NCBI GenBank assembly: GCA_944385395.1
Contig: CALWXA010000063.1
Location: 1 to 47,421 of the forward strand
Direction: 5' to 3'
Length of the DNA: 47,421 nt
From: an uncultured Oscillospiraceae bacterium
Lineage (GTDB): Bacteria; Bacillota; Clostridia; Oscillospirales; Oscillospiraceae
The position numbers and the translations under genes are program-made. The notes below the pieces were generated by a model. The model was not told the DNA's origin. It made no database searches and worked only from the letters and a program-made list of their open reading frames with translations. The stretch's first letter is position 1, and every line of letters begins with the position of its first letter. Positions 40,927 through 47,421 of this stretch are shown here, in pieces.

Positions 40927-43230
40927 TTATCCCCCCTGACCCACAGCGCCGGCAACGGCCCCTGCAAGCTGCTGTCCAGGCTCTTCCAACTGATATTGGC
41001 CTTCCGGCGTATGCACCGTCACGCCCCGTCCGGACTCCAGTTTCAGGGTATACCCATCTCCCTCCATGTCAAAAGCCAGATGGCTGCCGTGATACTGGAA
41101 GCGGAAACTCAGCCCCGTCCAGTCCTCCGGCAGGAAGGGGTTGAGCCGTATGGCGTTTTCCTCCAGCTCCAGTCCGGCAAAGCCGGATACCACCGCCAGA
41201 TAGCATCCGCCCATATTGGCGGTATGGATGCCGTCCTTGGTGTTGCCGTGGGTATTCATGAGGTCGGTCTTGATACTGTCGCCGAAATAGCTCCGGGCCT
41301 TGGCCCGCAGCCCCAGACGGCAGGCATCGATGCAGAAGATGCAGTTGGACAGAGACGAATCGTGGGTGGTGACCTTTTCGTAGTAGGCAAAGGAATTGCG
41401 CCGGGTCTCCAGCCGCTCCAGCTGCCCGAAGAGCACATGGGCCAGCACGGTGTCCGCCTGCTTGCACACCTGATAGCGGTAGAGCTGCAGAGGATGATAG
41501 TGCAGCAGCAAAGGATGGTTTTCCGGCGGAGTGGCGTCGAAATCCCATACCGGCTTTTCCAGGAAGCTGTCGTCCTGAGGATTGATGTCCAGCGCCTCAT
41601 CATAGGGCAGGAACATGATGTCGGCGGCATGGGCAAAGGCCTCTGCCTCCCCGGGCTCCACCTGCAGCCGGGCCGCCCAGCGCTCATAGGCGCCCCATTG
41701 CTTCAAAAGTTCCATGGCCCGCACCGCCCAGCGCAGGTTGTGCTGGGCGCAAGCGTTGGTGTAGTAGTTGTTGTTGACTATGCAGGTGTATTCGTCTGGT
41801 CCCGTGACACAGTGAATCCGGAAGCTGCCCTGATACTCATGACCCACTTCCATCCACAGCCGAGCGGTCTCCAGCAGGATCTCTGCCCCTTCCCGGATCA
41901 TGTAGTCCCGGTCGTCGGTGGCAATGTAGTAGTTGGCCACGGCATAGGCGATGTCGCCCACGATGTGGTACTGCGCCGTCCCGGCAGGGAAGTAACCGCT
42001 GCACTCCTGCCCGGTGATGGTGCGCCAGGGATAGAGAGCGCCCTTCTTATGCCCCAGCAGCCGGGCATTTTCCCGGGCCTGGGGCAGCGTCAGATACCGG
42101 TAACCCAGCAGCTTTCTGGCCAGCTGGGGCATGGTGAGGGTAAAGAAGGGCATCATATACATTTCCGTATCCCAGAAATAGTGCCCCTCATAGCCCTCGC
42201 CGCTGAGCCCCTTGGCGGCGATGCTGCACAGTCCGTCCTTCCCCGCCGACTGAAACAGCTGGTAGAGATTGAACTGCATGGAGAGATTGGCCTCCCCGTC
42301 TCCCTGAATGCAGGTCCCGGCGTTTTTCCAGAACCCATCCAGTTCCAGCCGCTGCTGCTCATACAGCCAGTCCATGCGGCCATACCCCTTTTCCATGGCC
42401 GTCATGGCGTGGGCCAGGGTATCGTCGGATCTGCGGGAATCGGCAAACACGCAGTACTTCACCAGACGCAGGGACTGTCCCTGTTCCAGATGGAAGGTAC
42501 AGCGGTAAGCCGCCTGATGCTCCTGGGGATCGTACTCCCACCGGGCAGCAGAGGGGGCCAGATCCGTCCAGTGCCGGACGCCCCCGGTGAGCTTGAGCCC
42601 GCTGTGACGGGTGGTTACGGAGAGGTAGCTGGCATCCCCCTTGAACACATGGCCCGCCGGTACCAGATGGCACTGGCTGCTGTGGGCCAGCCGGGGATCG
42701 TTGGGATCGGCATAGTTGCGCACCAGGGCCAGCTGGGTGCTCTCCACCTCTACGGTTCCGGCAAAGTTGAGCGCCGTCACCCGGCAGTCGATGGTAAACA
42801 TTTCCGGCAGCACGAAGCTGGCCAGACGCCGGAAGGAGATGGCCACCTGATGCCCCTTGGGGGAACGCCATACCATCTCCCGGCTGGTGATGCCGGCATC
42901 CATGTCCAGGCTCCGGCGATAGGAGAGCATCTCCCCTTCCAGCTGGTGGAACCACTGGCCGTCCACGGCAATGCGCAGTCCCTGGGGATCGCCCACATTG
43001 ATCATGGACTCCTTTTCTTCCAGCACATTGGTGAGTTTTTCCGCCTGCTTCATGGGCACCAGCTCATAAAAGCCGTTGATGTAGGTGCCCCGCATGGTGT
43101 CTGCGCCCTGGGGAAGCCCTTCTTCCAGGGCGCCCCGGACACCCAGATACCCGTTGGCGTTGTGGAACAGGGTCTCCTGCAGCGGAAGATCCGCCATATC
43201 CCAGCGCTGGGTGGTGTAGATTCGTTCCAT
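40927..43230 (-). CDS. GH65 disaccharide phosphorylase (maltose/kojibiose/nigerose phosphorylase-like)
   Basis: 767 aa, normal for the inverting GH65 phosphorylases. N-terminal beta-sandwich (about 1-270), then the (alpha/alpha)6 barrel with GLSGEGYEGHYFWDTEMYMM (341-360), the general acid E480 in VTGPDEYT, and INPQDDSFLEK plus KQADTVLAHVLF further on. Cytoplasmic: no signal peptide. It cleaves an alpha-glucosyl disaccharide with phosphate to beta-glucose-1-phosphate plus glucose; the linkage cannot be read from sequence by eye. It is followed by pgmB and preceded by its transporter. ATG 43230 follows AAAGGAGGCGCC. Confidence 0.93.
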   Translation of the reverse strand: MERIYTTQRWDMADLPLQETLFHNANGYLGVRGALEEGLPQGADTMRGTYINGFYELVPMKQAEKLTNVLEEKESMINVGDPQGLRIAVDGQWFHQLEGEMLSYRRSLDMDAGITSREMVWRSPKGHQVAISFRRLASFVLPEMFTIDCRVTALNFAGTVEVESTQLALVRNYADPNDPRLAHSSQCHLVPAGHVFKGDASYLSVTTRHSGLKLTGGVRHWTDLAPSAARWEYDPQEHQAAYRCTFHLEQGQSLRLVKYCVFADSRRSDDTLAHAMTAMEKGYGRMDWLYEQQRLELDGFWKNAGTCIQGDGEANLSMQFNLYQLFQSAGKDGLCSIAAKGLSGEGYEGHYFWDTEMYMMPFFTLTMPQLARKLLGYRYLTLPQARENARLLGHKKGALYPWRTITGQECSGYFPAGTAQYHIVGDIAYAVANYYIATDDRDYMIREGAEILLETARLWMEVGHEYQGSFRIHCVTGPDEYTCIVNNNYYTNACAQHNLRWAVRAMELLKQWGAYERWAARLQVEPGEAEAFAHAADIMFLPYDEALDINPQDDSFLEKPVWDFDATPPENHPLLLHYHPLQLYRYQVCKQADTVLAHVLFGQLERLETRRNSFAYYEKVTTHDSSLSNCIFCIDACRLGLRAKARSYFGDSIKTDLMNTHGNTKDGIHTANMGGCYLAVVSGFAGLELEENAIRLNPFLPEDWTGLSFRFQYHGSHLAFDMEGDGYTLKLESGRGVTVHTPEGQYQLEEPGQQLAGAVAGAVGQGG

Positions 43231-43241
43231 GGCGCCTCCTT

Positions 43242-44117
43242 TCAGCCCTTGACAGCGCCGGCCATGACGCCCTTGATGATGTACTTCTGTGCACAGAAAT
43301 AGAAGATGATCACAGGCAGAATGGTCAGCACCAGTGCCGCCATGGCGGTATTCCACTCGATGGAATAGGTGCCAAAGAACATGGAGGTCATCACGGGGAT
43401 GGTCTTGTTGGCATTGCTGGTAAGGGTCAGGGAAGGCAGCAGATAGTCGTTCCAGATCCAGATCACGTTGAGGATGATCACCGTAACGGTGATGGGCTTG
43501 AGCATGGGGAACACGATCCGCCAGTACAGCTGCCAGGTGCCACAGCCGTCAATGATGGCGGCCTCCTCCAGGGACGCAGGAACGGAAGACTTGATGAATC
43601 CATGGAACAGGAACACGCTCATACCGGCGCCGAAGCCGATATACATGAAAATCAGTCCCCCCAGGGAGTTTTTCATGGGGATCCCCAGCACCTTGGTCAG
43701 CAGATTCATCTCCTGCATCAGGGGCATCATCACCGTCTGGAAGGGGATGAGCATGGTGAGGATCAGGAACCGGTACAGAAAGCGGCTGAGTCTGGTTTTG
43801 GTGCGCACCAGGGCCCAGGCGGTCATGGAGCACAGCACCACCAGCAGCAGCGCCGAACACACGGTGACGATGAGGGAGTTGGTGAATACGCCCACGAAGT
43901 CCATCCGGGTGATGGCTCCCATGTAGTACTCCCAAGTAAAGGTCTCCGGCAGTGCCAGCACGTTCATGTACATTTCCGCCCGGCTTTTGAAGGAGTTGAC
44001 CCAGATGATGTATACCGGGGAGAGGTAGATGAGGCAGAACAGCAGCAGCACAACGTTGCCCACGATGCGCCCGGCTTTTCTTTTGCCGCCGGCCAGCGTC
44101 AGGGTTTTGGTGCTCAT
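43242..44117 (-). CDS. Carbohydrate ABC transporter permease (MalG-like)
   Basis: 291 aa, six membrane helices. The cytoplasmic EAA loop is EEAAIIDGCGTWQLYWRIVF (about residues 188-207), which docks on the ATPase. The second of two permeases of a CUT1-type sugar importer; its start overlaps the stop of the first (ATGA). 11 bases before the GH65 gene. No ATPase gene is in the operon, so a shared MsmX/MsiK-type ATPase elsewhere must serve it. Confidence 0.93.
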   Translation of the reverse strand: MSTKTLTLAGGKRKAGRIVGNVVLLLFCLIYLSPVYIIWVNSFKSRAEMYMNVLALPETFTWEYYMGAITRMDFVGVFTNSLIVTVCSALLLVVLCSMTAWALVRTKTRLSRFLYRFLILTMLIPFQTVMMPLMQEMNLLTKVLGIPMKNSLGGLIFMYIGFGAGMSVFLFHGFIKSSVPASLEEAAIIDGCGTWQLYWRIVFPMLKPITVTVIILNVIWIWNDYLLPSLTLTSNANKTIPVMTSMFFGTYSIEWNTAMAALVLTILPVIIFYFCAQKYIIKGVMAGAVKG

Positions 44118-44983
44118 ACCTCCACCTCCCTCTTGGCGGTGGCCCGGACCTGCAGCATGGTGATGATGCCCACGATGAAGAAGAACACGATGGCCTTGGC
44201 CTGGCCGTAGCCGTAATTGCTCTTGGAGAAGATCTCGTTGAAGATGTTCATGGACACCATTTCCGTGGCGTTGGCAGGTCCGCCCCGGGTCAGTGCGATG
44301 TTGACGTCATAGATCTTGAAGCAGTTGGACAGGGTAAGGAACAGGCAGATGGTGATGGAGGGCATCAGCAGCGGCAGGCGCACCCGGAAAAAGGTCTGCC
44401 AGTAACCGGCGCCGTCCATTTTGGCCGCCTCCAGAATGTCGTCGGAGATGGACTGCATCCCGGCGATGTAAATGACCATCATGTATCCGGCCATCTGCCA
44501 GGTAGCCACTACGATCAGGCCGATAAAAGCAAATTCCCGGTCGCTGAGCCAGTAGAAGAACAGGTCCTCCCGTCCGGTGATCTCGCCCAGCATGGTCATG
44601 CAGTCGCCCAGAATAAACTGCCAGATATAGCCCAGCAGCAATCCGCCGATGAGGTAGGGCATAAAGAGCATCACACGCCCCACATTCCGCAGCTTCAGCC
44701 TGGACGTCACCGCCATGGCAAAGGCCATGGCCAGCACGTTGACGATCACCACGGTGAGCAGCGTGAAGAGGGTGGTGCGCAGAAGACTGCTTAAAAACTG
44801 GGTATCCCGGAATACATCGGCATAGTTTTCAAACCCCACGAAGATCATGGGATTTTTGGGCAGACCATCCCAGGAGAAAAAGGAATAGTAAATACCGCAC
44901 AGAAAGGGTACGATCACCACGATGGCAAAGGCAAAGAGCAGCGGTATGGTAAAGAGTGCAAACCAGGTTTTCCGCAAAGGCAT
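44114..44983 (-). CDS. Carbohydrate ABC transporter permease (MalF-like)
   Basis: 289 aa, six membrane helices. EAA loop LEAAKMDGAGYWQTFFRVRL (about residues 184-203). N-terminal FTIPLLFAFAIVVIVPFLCGIYYSF is the usual first helix of CUT1 MalF/UgpA-type permeases. ATG 44983 follows GGAGGAGTTCC. Forms the membrane heterodimer with the next gene product. Confidence 0.93.
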   Translation of the reverse strand: MPLRKTWFALFTIPLLFAFAIVVIVPFLCGIYYSFFSWDGLPKNPMIFVGFENYADVFRDTQFLSSLLRTTLFTLLTVVIVNVLAMAFAMAVTSRLKLRNVGRVMLFMPYLIGGLLLGYIWQFILGDCMTMLGEITGREDLFFYWLSDREFAFIGLIVVATWQMAGYMMVIYIAGMQSISDDILEAAKMDGAGYWQTFFRVRLPLLMPSITICLFLTLSNCFKIYDVNIALTRGGPANATEMVSMNIFNEIFSKSNYGYGQAKAIVFFFIVGIITMLQVRATAKREVEV

Positions 44984-45011
44984 GGAACTCCTCCTTTACA
45001 AAGGACTTGGA

Positions 45012-45044
45012 GAAAAAAATGGGAGCTGCCGCAGCAGCTCCCAT
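45012..45044 (-). terminator. Intra-operon terminator between binding protein and permease genes
   Basis: Minus strand: perfect 11-bp stem ATGGGAGCTGC / GCAGCTCCCAT (45044-45034 / 45029-45019), 4-base loop, followed by T7. It lies 11 bases after the binding-protein stop. Likely partial: it would keep the lipoprotein far more abundant than the permeases. Confidence 0.88.
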
Positions 45045-45055
45045 TTCCCGTAAAA

Positions 45056-46288
45056 TCAGCCGTTGGCAGCCGTGACAAAGGCTTCGGTGAGCTTAGCCAG
45101 GAAATCGGCCTCCGACATGTCGGTGGTAAAGAACTCCTCGGCCAGGGGCTGGAGGTTGGTGGTGATGAAGCTGACGGGCCACTCGGTATTGAAGGTCCAG
45201 TCGATGACATTGCCCTCAGCAATGGCGTCAGCCAGGCTGGCAGAGATGGGATCCAGCTTCTCGCTGGTCATGCCGTCCACCACAGGCAGGAAACCGAACT
45301 TGTTCATCAGGTAGTCAGCGCCGGTCTCGGAGCCGTACAGCCAGTTGAGGAAATCCTTGCCCAGCTGCTGCTCAGCCTCGGAGGCGTCACCGTTGACGAA
45401 CCAATAGGAGGGGATGCCCACAGAGATGGCGGTGTTGCCGCCCACGGGCACGCCGGCCAGATCCATGTCAAAGTCGATCTCATAGGAAGAGAACATGCTG
45501 TAGCACCAGTTGCCCTGGTGGATGGCAGCGGACTTCCCGGTGGCGAAGTCACCGCAGTTGCCGTCATAAGTAACTTCCACGGGGTTGACCTGATTTTCGC
45601 GGATGGCGACCATCAGCTTGGCAAAATCCTGGAACTCTGCCACATCGGCCAGGTTCACTTCACCGTTATACAGCTTCCGGCAGAAGCCCACGGGATCATC
45701 CTGTACAGCGAAGGGGAAGTTGAGGATCTGACCCATCAGGAAGTAGTCCTCCTGGGAAAGGCCCAGACCGTTGATGCCGTTGGCACCGCTGGTCTCGATG
45801 AAGGAGATCAGTCCATCCATGGTGGAGATGGCAGCGGGATCCACCATATCCTTGTTGTAAACGATGCCGAAGCCCTCAGCCGTCATGGGGATACCCACGG
45901 TCTTGCCGTCCATGACCTTCAGGAGGCTGTCCTGGATCTTGCCCAGCACTTCCACATCGCCGATGTCGGCCAGATAGCCCTTCATCTCCTCCATCTCGGA
46001 GGCGGAGTTCAGGGTAAAGACGGTGGGGCCGGATTCGCTGGTCATGTAGGTCTTCAGGTTCTGATAGTAGTCGTCACCGGCGATGGGCCATACTTCCACT
46101 TCCACACCGGTCTCTTCCTGATAGACCTTGGCCAGCTCTACCAGCTGGTCATAGATCTCCGTTTTCTGCTGGAAGATCACGATCTTATTGGCTTCCTCAT
46201 CGCCACCGGAGGGCGTACCGCCGCAGGCAACCAGGCTCAAAGCCAGCATTGCACACAGGACCATGCATAAAACCTTTTTGATTTTCAT
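45056..46288 (-). CDS. Sugar ABC transporter substrate-binding lipoprotein
   Basis: 410 aa. Signal peptide II with lipobox LVAC and lipidated Cys22, then a Gly/Ser/acidic linker. The mature part is a family-1 extracellular solute-binding protein: NKIVIFQQKTEIYDQLVELAK-like opening, TVGIPMTAEGFGIVYNKDM (the typical hinge strand), and AAIHQGNWCYSMF. It sits on the outer face of the membrane and hands an oligosaccharide to the permeases. ATG 46288 follows GAGGAGGTCAAC; ATG codons further up have no ribosome site. Ligand is probably the disaccharide split by the GH65 enzyme. Confidence 0.93.
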   Translation of the reverse strand: MKIKKVLCMVLCAMLALSLVACGGTPSGGDEEANKIVIFQQKTEIYDQLVELAKVYQEETGVEVEVWPIAGDDYYQNLKTYMTSESGPTVFTLNSASEMEEMKGYLADIGDVEVLGKIQDSLLKVMDGKTVGIPMTAEGFGIVYNKDMVDPAAISTMDGLISFIETSGANGINGLGLSQEDYFLMGQILNFPFAVQDDPVGFCRKLYNGEVNLADVAEFQDFAKLMVAIRENQVNPVEVTYDGNCGDFATGKSAAIHQGNWCYSMFSSYEIDFDMDLAGVPVGGNTAISVGIPSYWFVNGDASEAEQQLGKDFLNWLYGSETGADYLMNKFGFLPVVDGMTSEKLDPISASLADAIAEGNVIDWTFNTEWPVSFITTNLQPLAEEFFTTDMSEADFLAKLTEAFVTAANG

Positions 46289-46331
46289 GTTGACCTCCTC
46301 TTTCATCAATGCAAATTCCGTTTTCCGGTTT

Positions 46332-46352
46332 GATAAACGCGCTTGGTTTATC
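46332..46352. promoter_or_regulatory. Candidate LacI-type operator of the sugar operon
   Basis: GATAAAC (46332-46338), seven bases, GTTTATC (46346-46352): perfect 7-bp dyad, just after the expected transcription start. An overlapping near-palindrome TTTATCGATTAA (46347-46358) with a central CG also fits LacI-family taste. Which one is used cannot be told. Confidence 0.5.
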
Positions 46353-46363
46353 GATTAATCCGC

Positions 46364-46393
46364 ATTATAGAGTAGCGTACCCGCATTTGTCAA
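46364..46393 (-). promoter_or_regulatory. Promoter of the sugar operon
   Basis: Minus strand: TTGACA (46388-46393), 18-base spacer, TATAAT (46364-46369), about 75 bases before the binding-protein gene. Confidence 0.88.
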
Positions 46394-46542
46394 CATTTGT
46401 TTGCATTTTGCACAAAGTTAAATGAATTTAACATCAATTAATGTGCAATTTACTGTATTTTACTAAAACCAAATTAATAAATACATAAATTTTTAGTAAT
46501 TCTCTACGTTTCTTGTCGAACTTTTAACTCGATGATGATACC
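46394..46542. other. AT-rich intergenic region upstream of the sugar promoter
   Basis: No gene visible. It contains a perfect dyad GTTAAAT-GA-ATTTAAC (46417-46432) upstream of the -35 box, and a wider inverted repeat TTACTAAAA / TTTTAGTAA spanning roughly 46460-46500. Either could be a binding site for an activator; I see no clear terminator for the LacI gene here. Confidence 0.4.
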
Positions 46543-47421
46543 TCACGCCGTGGTGCGCCACACCATGCGGGCCTGGATCTTGAAGGGTTCCCAGCTCTGG
46601 GCGCCTTCGATGTTGCCGATGAGGTACTGGGCGGCCAGATAGCCCCGCTCGTAGTTGGGGATGGCCACGGTGGTCAGTCCCAGCACTTCCGCCATAGGGG
46701 TATCGTCAAAGCCGGTGATGGCCACATCCTCCGGAATGCTCTTGCCTGCCTCCCGGAAAGCCCGCATGGCGCCGATGGCCATGTTGTCGTTGGCGCACAC
46801 CAGCACCTGGGGCATCCGCTCGCTGATGAGGAGCAGGCGTCCTGCATTGTAGCCGCTTTTTTCCCGGAAGTCCCCGGAGAGGTACCGTTCCGGCCGGAAA
46901 GGGATGCCGTTTTGGGCCAGCACGTCCCGGAATGCCTGATACCGCTCCCGGTTGTCCAGGGTATCGGGCCCGCCCAGGAAGGCGAATTCCCGGTATCCCT
47001 TGTCCACCAGCCGCTGCACCAGCTCCGCCATAGGAGGATAGTTGTTCACCAGCAGGCTTTTGATGTTGGGCTGATCGATCTGCCGGTCCAGGGCAATGAT
47101 GGGATACCCCCGCTTGGCCTTGCGGATCAGCAGATTGTCGTCGCATTTCCGGTCCAGCATGATGCAGCCGTCGGCAAAATTCTTGGACATGAACCGCTCG
47201 CAGGAGCCGCTGGTGCAGATCAGCAGGTCATACTGCCGGGCATAGACGTAGTCGCTGATGCCGTGGATGATCTTGAGGTAAAACTGCCGGTCGAAATCGC
47301 TGAAATTGAAGAGGATGGTCTTGCTCTCCCCGTTTTTCAGGCTCCGGCCTGCATGGTTCACCTGGTAATCCATCTGCCGGCAGATCTCCAGGATCCGCTC
47401 CCGGGTCTCCTCCCCCACGTT
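46543..47421 (-). CDS. LacI-family transcriptional regulator (5' end beyond window)
   Basis: About 292 residues visible; the N-terminal part of the HTH is cut by the window end. The visible start, NVGEETRERILEICRQMDYQ, is the last part of the LacI DNA-binding domain and hinge helix, so about 35-40 residues are missing. The rest is the periplasmic-binding-protein-like effector domain: ALDRQIDQPNIKSLLVNN, FLGGPDTLDNRERYQAF, CANDNMAIGAMRAFREAG, ITGFDDTPMAEV and TTVAIPNYERGYLAA. Same strand and directly before the sugar operon, so it very likely controls it in response to the imported sugar. The GTG at 47418 is an internal valine codon, not the start. Confidence 0.9.
   Translation of the reverse strand, partial: NVGEETRERILEICRQMDYQVNHAGRSLKNGESKTILFNFSDFDRQFYLKIIHGISDYVYARQYDLLICTSGSCERFMSKNFADGCIMLDRKCDDNLLIRKAKRGYPIIALDRQIDQPNIKSLLVNNYPPMAELVQRLVDKGYREFAFLGGPDTLDNRERYQAFRDVLAQNGIPFRPERYLSGDFREKSGYNAGRLLLISERMPQVLVCANDNMAIGAMRAFREAGKSIPEDVAITGFDDTPMAEVLGLTTVAIPNYERGYLAAQYLIGNIEGAQSWEPFKIQARMVWRTTA

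Noticed and set aside
40996-43302. Plus-strand open frame of 768 codons opposite the GH65 gene
   Set aside because: Antisense shadow; the GH65 protein has all expected motifs.
46310-46393. Catabolite-response (cre) site for CcpA near the sugar promoter
   Set aside because: I looked for the TGNAANCGNWNNCW pattern on both strands and found no acceptable match.

Overview
The window reads as a chromosomal segment of a GC-rich, low-sporulation-signature Firmicute, most likely a gut member of Clostridia/Oscillospirales (Oscillospiraceae-like). The reasons are: strong AGGAGG ribosome sites before almost every gene, a HrcA-type CIRCE operator before groESL, a T-box leader, four-subunit ferredoxin-dependent 2-oxoacid oxidoreductase genes, NhaC/CPA2 antiporters and a GntR/ABC cassette, all Firmicute or anaerobe traits. 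I see no rRNA, insertion sequence, prophage or CRISPR array. The genus is inference only.

Layout. 1-2.6 kb: a broken XRE-regulator fragment, then an rRNA methyltransferase and a lipid kinase. 2.65-5.3 kb: CIRCE-groES-groEL, two terminators and a small PH-domain protein. 5.3-7 kb: a YdcZ-type transporter divergent from a Crp/Fnr regulator around a perfect palindrome. 7-7.5 kb: tRNA-Met, tRNA-Glu, tRNA-Val. 7.5-9.7 kb: an autoregulated-looking TetR gene and a cation/proton antiporter. 9.7-22 kb: a long minus-strand block for branched-chain amino acids: leader peptide and attenuator, two acetolactate synthase pairs, ilvC, ilvD, a DUF815 ATPase, a terminator, then a porCDAB-type oxidoreductase and ridA. 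22-27 kb: the divergent, T-box-controlled leuACDB operon. 27-30.5 kb: a two-component system followed by degV and a PAP2-family membrane phosphatase. 30.5-34.3 kb: an alanine/ornithine-racemase-like enzyme, a small membrane protein and, on the other strand, an NhaC antiporter. 34.5-38.4 kb: a five-gene GntR-ABC operon ending in an exported protein of unknown function. 38.4-40.3 kb: an alpha/beta hydrolase and a zinc-ribbon orphan. 40.3-47.4 kb: a disaccharide uptake and phosphorolysis operon (binding lipoprotein, two permeases, GH65 phosphorylase, beta-phosphoglucomutase) preceded by a LacI regulator cut by the window end.

How the genes work together. Valine, isoleucine and leucine biosynthesis is nearly complete here (ilvBN twice, ilvC, ilvD, leuACDB; ilvA and the aminotransferase are not in the window). 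The two divergent halves appear to use different sensing: the leu half has a T-box, while the ilv half has an Ile/Leu/Val-rich leader peptide followed by a terminator and a plausible anti-terminator pairing. That ilv leader is the most interesting object in the window. In the sugar operon, a GH65 phosphorylase would make beta-glucose-1-phosphate and PgmB would turn it into glucose-6-phosphate, saving ATP.

All calls come from reading the sequence without any database search. Functions rest on recognised family motifs; substrates are mostly inference.
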